From: Gemmatimonadota bacterium
Lineage (GTDB): Bacteria; Gemmatimonadota; Gemmatimonadetes; Gemmatimonadales; Gemmatimonadaceae
Assembly (NCBI GenBank): GCA_028287205.1
Contig: JAQBQC010000330.1
Coordinates: forward strand, 1-10,370
DNA: 10,370 nucleotides
Direction: 5' to 3'
A program made the position numbers and the translations under genes. Of the stretch, positions 6,666 to 10,370 are shown in pieces. Each line of letters starts with the position of its first letter. Within the stretch, counting starts at the first letter, position 1. The notes beneath the pieces are model-generated. The model did no database searches and was not told the DNA's origin. It saw nothing but the letters and a program-made list of their open reading frames with translations.

Positions 6666-6690
6666 GTCACATGCCTTTGTGAGGCGTGAC
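6666..6690 (-). other. Imperfect stem-loop just upstream of the GxxExxY gene
   Basis: On the minus strand GTCAC-GCCT and AGGC-AT-GTGAC form a 9-bp stem with a 2-base bulge and 5-base loop, 13 bases before the ATG. It could be a leader hairpin or an operator; the sequence alone does not decide. Confidence 0.3.
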
Positions 6691-6723
6691 CCGACCATTT
6701 CACACCGTGGCATCTTCCCGCAC

Positions 6724-6759
6724 CGATTCGATTCGTCGCATTGGTTTGATTCGTGCCCA
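6724..6759 (-). repeat. Right arm of 36-bp inverted repeat flanking the GxxExxY gene
   Basis: Reverse complement of the 6194-6229 arm at 34 of 36 positions. It lies 71 bases upstream of the GxxExxY start and 21 bases past the phoR stop codon, so a phoR readthrough transcript would contain both arms and could fold them into a long duplex. Confidence 0.9.
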
Positions 6760-6780
6760 ATCAGTTGAACTCTTCCCTCC

Positions 6781-8487
6781 TCACCCCGCGTCCGGAAAAA
6801 ACGCGGACACCGTCGTCCCCTGTCCCACCACGCTCGTCACCTGCACCCGGCCGCGATGCGCCTCGACGAGATGGCGCACGATCGCGAGTCCGAGCCCCGT
6901 ACCGCCGGAGTCGCGCGCCCGCCCGGAGTCCGCGCGGTAGAAGCGCTCGAAGATGCGCGACAGATGCTCGGCCGCGATGCCCACGCCGCTGTCGCGCACG
7001 CCGATCGTCGTGCCGCGCCCACTGCGCTCGCTGAACATCACGATGGTGCCACCCGCGTTCGTGTGACGAATCGCGTTGTCCGCGAGATTCGCATATACCT
7101 GCCGAATCGCGGTCGGATCCGCGAACGCGGTCTCCGCGCCCGCGCAGATCTCGACTGTGAGGCGCACCCCTTTCTCGAGTGCCGCGCGCAGCCGGCCCGC
7201 ACTCACCTCGCTCGCGACCGCACGCAGATCCACCGCGACGGGATTCGGCACCCAGCCGCCCGACTCGATGCGCGAGAGATCGAGCAGGTCGTCGACGATC
7301 TGCTGCATCCGCTGCGCATTCGACTGAATCGCCTCGACGAAGCGCATCCCCTGCGCCGGCGGCACGTCGCCCGCGGCGAGCGTCTCGGCGAAACCCAGGA
7401 TCACCGTGAGCGGCGTCTTGAGCTCGTGTGACACGTTGGCGACGAAGTCTCTACGCACCGCTTCGACACGCCGCGATGCGGTGAGATCGAACACCGCGAG
7501 CACCACGCCGCCGTCGCCGAGCGCGCGCGCGGTGAGCATCATGCTCTGTCCGTCGACGGTGATCTCGATGGGCTCCGTCGACTCGCCCGACAACGCCGCG
7601 GCGAGGGATTCCCGCAGCGTGCGGTCGCGCGGAAGAAGATCGGCAGAGAACGGAACTGTGTCCTGCAGCCTCAGCATCCGCCGGCCGCTCTCGTTCACGC
7701 GCACCACTTGTCGTCGCGCATCCACCGCGATCACTCCCTCCTGGAGCGACTCGATGACCGCGTTCATGTGCATGTCGTCGTCCTCGAGTGCCTTGAGACG
7801 GCTGGTGAGCTGTTCGGCCATTCGATGCACCGCTGCCGCCAGATCGCCGACCTCTCCTGGTGCAGAGAGCGCGGGGCGGCGCGAGAGGTCGCCCGCCGCG
7901 AGTGCCTGCGCGACGTCGCGCAGCTCGACGACGGGGTTCGAAACCGCGCGCGAGAATGCGGCGGCGAGCAGCAGCGCGGCCACGAGCGCGACGAGTCCCG
8001 AGAGCAGAACGTCGCGCTGTCCGCGCGCGACGATCGCGTCCAGACTCGAGGTCGAGATCGAGACGCGCGTCACGCCGAGCTCCGACCTGACCGCCACATA
8101 GAGCTCGTGATCGCCCGCCGACGGGCTCGTGCGGTCGGCACTCCCCACACTGTCGCGCAGCGCGGCGATCACCTCGGGGCGATTGCTGTGATTTTCGAGC
8201 CGATTCTTCGATTCTCCCTGAAACTCGGAGTCGCCGACCACACGGCCCTGGTGATCGATGAGCGTGACGCGATGTCCGATGGCGGCGCCAGCGCTCGCCG
8301 CCAGCGCATCGGGATCCGCCGCGGCCGTCCAGTCGCGCGCGACCAGCCGCGCCTCGCGCGTCAGCTGCGCGATCTCGAGCTCCTCGAGCTGGCGGCGCAG
8401 GCGCACGCCGCTCAGAAGCACGAGCAGCACGATGAGCACGGTAACGACGAGCACCACACCCAGAAGGAGGCGGTGCGCCAGCCTCAC
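6781..8487 (-). CDS. phoR: PhoR, phosphate-responsive sensor histidine kinase
   Basis: Membrane kinase that controls PhoB. It has 568 residues from a GTG at 8487 overlapping the phoB stop as GTGA; frame upstream of this is only phoB in another frame. Order of domains: membrane segment 1 (about 7-25), extracytoplasmic region of about 130 residues with HRVTLIDHQGRVVGDSEF and ENHSNRPEV (about 72-105), membrane segment 2 (about 160-177), HAMP linker (about 178-232), PAS domain (about 243-335, VIESLQEGVIAVDA), HisKA with phospho-acceptor His354 in SHELKTPL, and HATPase with N-box NLADNAIRH (467-475), G1 DSGVGI (499-504), FERFYR and G2 GTGLGL. The periplasmic domain is the layout of Gram-positive-type PhoR rather than the short enterobacterial form. 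Assignment as PhoR rests on architecture and on sitting beside phoB and pst genes. Confidence 0.93.
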   Translation of the reverse strand: MRLAHRLLLGVVLVVTVLIVLLVLLSGVRLRRQLEELEIAQLTREARLVARDWTAAADPDALAASAGAAIGHRVTLIDHQGRVVGDSEFQGESKNRLENHSNRPEVIAALRDSVGSADRTSPSAGDHELYVAVRSELGVTRVSISTSSLDAIVARGQRDVLLSGLVALVAALLLAAAFSRAVSNPVVELRDVAQALAAGDLSRRPALSAPGEVGDLAAAVHRMAEQLTSRLKALEDDDMHMNAVIESLQEGVIAVDARRQVVRVNESGRRMLRLQDTVPFSADLLPRDRTLRESLAAALSGESTEPIEITVDGQSMMLTARALGDGGVVLAVFDLTASRRVEAVRRDFVANVSHELKTPLTVILGFAETLAAGDVPPAQGMRFVEAIQSNAQRMQQIVDDLLDLSRIESGGWVPNPVAVDLRAVASEVSAGRLRAALEKGVRLTVEICAGAETAFADPTAIRQVYANLADNAIRHTNAGGTIVMFSERSGRGTTIGVRDSGVGIAAEHLSRIFERFYRADSGRARDSGGTGLGLAIVRHLVEAHRGRVQVTSVVGQGTTVSAFFPDAG

Positions 8488-9200
8488 GACGCTCGCGCCG
8501 ACGGTGAGCGCAGTCGGTAGCCGAATCCGCGCACCGTCTCGATGAGATCGGACGCGACACCGAGCTTGGTGCGGAGCCGCTGAATGTGCATGTCGACGGT
8601 GCGCGTCTGGATGTCCGGCGCGGCGTCCCACACCGTTTCGAGCAGATGCGCGCGCCCCTGCACGCGCCCTCGTCGCTCGGCGAGTGTGAGCAGCAGCTTG
8701 AACTCCGTGGCCGTGAGCTCGATCTCCGCGCCGTCGATCTTCACGCGGTGTGCCGAACGGTCGATCTCGATCGGCCCGATGGTGAGTGCGTCGCTCGCAG
8801 CAGTGCCGGCAGCCGCGAGGCGCCTGAGTATCGCGCCGACGCGCAGCACGAGCTCCTGCGGACTGAACGGCTTCGAGAGATAGTCGTCGGCACCGAGCGA
8901 GAGGCCGCGGATCCGATCGGCCTCCTCACGGCGCGCCGTGAGCATCAGCACCGCGACCTCGCGCGTATTCTCGGCCGCGCGCAGCTGCTCGAGTACGTCG
9001 AAGCCGGACATCCCCGGAAGCATGAGATCGAGCACGACGAGGGCGGGGCGCTCCTCGCGCGCCGCCTGCAGCGCCTCGGCGCCCGTGGACGCCGTCGACA
9101 CGCGGTAACCGCCCTTCGCGAGATGATAGGCGACGAGCGCGACGATGTCCTTCTCGTCGTCGACGACGAGCACGCGCTCGCCGCCCGCGGGCGCGCTCAC
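8484..9200 (-). CDS. phoB: PhoB, OmpR-family response regulator of the Pho regulon
   Basis: Transcription factor that, when phosphorylated by PhoR, binds Pho boxes. It has 238 residues from a GTG at 9200 that overlaps the udk stop as GTGA. The receiver domain (1-125) has acidic pair D14/D15, phospho-acceptor D58 in VVLDLMLPG, T88 and K110 in LSKPF. The C-terminal winged-helix domain (about 138-232) shows LTATEFKLLLTLAERRGRV, then the recognition-helix region TRTVDMHIQRLRTKLG and the wing IETVRGFGYRL, all typical of PhoB/PhoP. The likely targets inside this window are the boxes at 3668-3707, 6125-6164 and 9882-9899. phoR follows with a four-base overlap. Confidence 0.95.
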   Translation of the reverse strand: MSAPAGGERVLVVDDEKDIVALVAYHLAKGGYRVSTASTGAEALQAAREERPALVVLDLMLPGMSGFDVLEQLRAAENTREVAVLMLTARREEADRIRGLSLGADDYLSKPFSPQELVLRVGAILRRLAAAGTAASDALTIGPIEIDRSAHRVKIDGAEIELTATEFKLLLTLAERRGRVQGRAHLLETVWDAAPDIQTRTVDMHIQRLRTKLGVASDLIETVRGFGYRLRSPSARAS

Positions 9201-9823
9201 GCGGTCACCATGCGAAGACGTTCCTGAATGCGCGCGGCGATCATCTCGATCGCGACCTCGTTCCGGCCGCCGTGCGGCACGATGATGTCTGCGAATTGCT
9301 TCGTAGGCTCAACGAACTCCTCGTGCATGGGTCGAACGGTGGCCAGGTACTGATCGAGAATGTCCTTCAGCTGCCGTCCGCGAATGCGCATGTCGCGGCC
9401 GATGCGGCGAATGAGCCTGATGTCGGCCTCGACATCCACGAAGATCCGGATGTCACACAGCGCGCGCACACGTGGATCCCAGTACAACAGAATGCCGTCC
9501 ACGATCACGACATCCGCTGCGGCCACCGCCTCCGTGCGCGCCACGCGAAGATGCGTCACGAAGTCGTACACCGGCTTGTCGATCGCCGCGCCGCTCGCAA
9601 GCGCCTCGAGCTGATCGCCCAGCAGCTCCATGTCCACCACATCTGGATGGTCCCAATTGAGCTGCTTTCGCTCGTCGAGCGTGAGGTGATGCATGTTGCG
9701 ATAGTATGCATCCATGCTCACCGACGCGACGGAAATATCCGTCAGCAGCTCCGCCACCTTTCGTGCAACGGTGGACTTTCCCGAACCGGAACCGCCGGCG
9801 ACACCGACGATCAACGACGGCAT
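9197..9823 (-). CDS. udk: Uridine kinase
   Basis: Cytoplasmic enzyme that phosphorylates uridine (and cytidine) to the monophosphate with ATP or GTP, in pyrimidine salvage. Its 208 residues are close to E. coli Udk. Visible are the P-loop GGSGSGKST (10-18), SMDAYYR (36-42, equivalent to the D-S-YY of the family), the strongly conserved NWDHPDVVD (56-64), KPVYDFVTHLR (83-93) and the lid-region basic stretch RRIGRDMRIRGR (139-150). It starts at ATG 9823 and ends in GTGA overlapping phoB, so the three genes udk-phoB-phoR should share one transcript. A uridine kinase in front of phoBR is not the common arrangement; with the nucleotide-degrading CpdB on the other side it may link nucleoside recovery to phosphate recovery (inference). 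Confidence 0.95.
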   Translation of the reverse strand: MPSLIVGVAGGSGSGKSTVARKVAELLTDISVASVSMDAYYRNMHHLTLDERKQLNWDHPDVVDMELLGDQLEALASGAAIDKPVYDFVTHLRVARTEAVAAADVVIVDGILLYWDPRVRALCDIRIFVDVEADIRLIRRIGRDMRIRGRQLKDILDQYLATVRPMHEEFVEPTKQFADIIVPHGGRNEVAIEMIAARIQERLRMVTA

Positions 9824-9881
9824 CGCGTACTCTCTGCGGATGGATGTTCACTCACTCGCATTCGAATGAGAAGCGCGGAGG

Positions 9882-9899
9882 CCGTCACGATCGTGTAAC
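9882..9899 (+). promoter_or_regulatory. Candidate Pho box between udk and cpdB
   Basis: On the plus strand CCGTCAC (9882-9888) and GTGTAAC (9893-9899) are 11 bases apart, each matching CTGTnAC at five of six fixed positions. Units at the next two phases (9904 GCTTCGA, 9915 GGGTACG) are weak. It lies 88 bases upstream of cpdB. Because the GTnAC core is symmetric, the same site reads GGGTTAC-ACGA-TCGTGAC on the minus strand, towards udk-phoB-phoR, so it could serve either or both. It is weaker than the two pst arrays, and no good -10 box was found on either side. Confidence 0.45.
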
Positions 9900-9987
9900 C
9901 CATGCTTCGAAGTTGGGTACGGCGCGGGCGGTGGTCAACGGCGGGGCCGTACTCGCACCACCATTGGGGGCCCGCTAGCTTTTCGCG

Positions 9988-10370
9988 ATGCGAATTCCAT
10001 CGCGTGCCGCTCTCGTTCTAATGCCGCTAGCCTCACTCGTGGTTGCAGCGAGCGCACGGGCGCGCGCGCCCCGCGACCTGACGCTGCTCGTCGCGGCAAC
10101 CACGGACGTGCACGGCCACCTCGTGGGCTGGGACTACTACGCGAATCGCCCGGACACGGCTCGCGGTCTCGCGCGCGCGGCGACCATCGTCGACTCGCTG
10201 CGCGCCGCGGCGCCGGGCCGCGTGGTGCTGATCGATGCGGGCGACGTGCTCCAGGGCACGCCGCTGACGTATGTCGCCGCGCGTCGCGAGCGCTTCTCCG
10301 TGCATCCCGTGTTCGCCGCGATGAACGCGATGCACTACGACGCGGCAGCCGTCGGAAACCACGAGTTCAA
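9988..10370 (+). CDS. cpdB: CpdB-like periplasmic 2',3'-cyclic-nucleotide phosphodiesterase / 3'-nucleotidase (partial, 5' end only)
   Basis: The first 127 codons of a two-domain metallophosphoesterase; the rest lies beyond the right edge. Residues 1 to about 27 form a signal peptide (MRIPSR, hydrophobic ALVLMPLASLVVAA, then ARARA). The metal-binding motifs follow in order: TTDVHGHL (D and H of DxH), LIDAGDVLQGTPL (GDxxQG) and GNHEF at the very end. WDYY after the first motif and HPVFAAMNAMHYDAAAVGNHE match CpdB better than UshA, as far as I recall these families. Such enzymes release phosphate and nucleosides from nucleotides in the periplasm. It is divergent from udk, with a candidate Pho box between them. 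No clear Shine-Dalgarno; an in-frame ATG at 10021 would shorten the signal peptide and is less likely. Confidence 0.88.
   Translation, partial: MRIPSRAALVLMPLASLVVAASARARAPRDLTLLVAATTDVHGHLVGWDYYANRPDTARGLARAATIVDSLRAAAPGRVVLIDAGDVLQGTPLTYVAARRERFSVHPVFAAMNAMHYDAAAVGNHEF

Larger units (their letters stand above)
6194..6759. mobile_element. Putative small cassette: GxxExxY gene between 36-bp inverted repeats
   Basis: A 566-bp segment carries one gene and ends in long, nearly perfect inverted repeats. It lies between phoR (stop 21 bases beyond the right arm) and the pstS2 Pho boxes (30 bases beyond the left arm). Hand counts of sequence lines inside the gene give roughly 48-63% GC, against up to about 80% in phoR lines. 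Together these suggest a transferred unit dropped between two Pho transcription units. There is no transposase in it, so it would have to be mobilised in trans or be a remnant. No convincing target-site duplication is visible; CAAC/GTTG just outside the arms is inverted and may extend the repeat. Confidence 0.5.

Noticed and set aside
6760..6780. Terminator immediately after phoR
   Set aside because: No stem-loop with a T run is visible in these bases; only the distant inverted-repeat pairing is available.
8488..8631. Extension of the phoR frame into phoB
   Set aside because: It overlaps the PhoB DNA-binding domain and carries no PhoR feature; the first membrane segment follows directly after the GTG at 8487.
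9859..9868. Perfect palindrome CATTCGAATG upstream of udk
   Set aside because: Ten bases of symmetry could be an operator, but it is isolated and no second copy was seen at another promoter here.

Overview
The window is a dense, high-GC stretch (hand-counted lines range from roughly 50% to 80% GC) of a Gram-negative-type bacterium. It is almost entirely a phosphate-starvation (Pho) locus. A signal-peptide-bearing beta-barrel protein with a C-terminal Phe, a lipoprotein PstS and a periplasmic PstS show a cell with an outer membrane. GC content, heavy use of GTG starts, the PstS sequence style and an extracytoplasmic-domain PhoR would fit Gemmatimonadota or a relative. That placement is an inference from pattern memory, not a search result.

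Layout on the minus strand, in transcription order from right to left: udk (uridine kinase, 9823-9197), phoB (9200-8484) and phoR (8487-6781) form a tight operon in which each stop codon overlaps the next GTG start as GTGA. A small cassette follows (6194-6759) holding a GxxExxY-family gene (6652-6230) between two 36-bp inverted repeats that match at 34 of 36 positions. Then come pstS2 (6076-5042, soluble periplasmic form), a phosphate-porin-like outer-membrane protein (4961-3744), pstS1 (3614-2532, lipoprotein form), pstC (2535-1540), pstA (1543-617) and pstB (from 585, cut by the left edge). phoU is not in the window. On the plus strand at the right edge, a truncated cpdB-like periplasmic 2',3'-cyclic phosphodiesterase/nucleotidase (9988 onward) is divergent from udk.

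Regulation is readable. Upstream of pstS2 (6125-6164) and pstS1 (3668-3707) there are 7-bp repeats of the form CTGTnAC with an 11-bp period and the same strong-strong-weak-strong pattern, as expected for tandem PhoB boxes. A weaker matching pair (9882-9899) lies between udk and cpdB. In the pstS1 case the boxes lie inside a stem-loop just after the porin stop codon, so one DNA segment may both end the pstS2-porin transcript and start the pstS1-pstCAB transcript.

Working together: CpdB would release phosphate from nucleotides in the periplasm, the porin would admit phosphate or small phosphorylated compounds through the outer membrane, PstS1 and PstS2 would capture phosphate, PstC/PstA/PstB would import it, and PhoR/PhoB would sense limitation and switch on these promoters. 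No intergenic gap exceeds 300 bases; the longest are 9824-9987 and the stretch between pstS2 and the GxxExxY gene (6077-6229).
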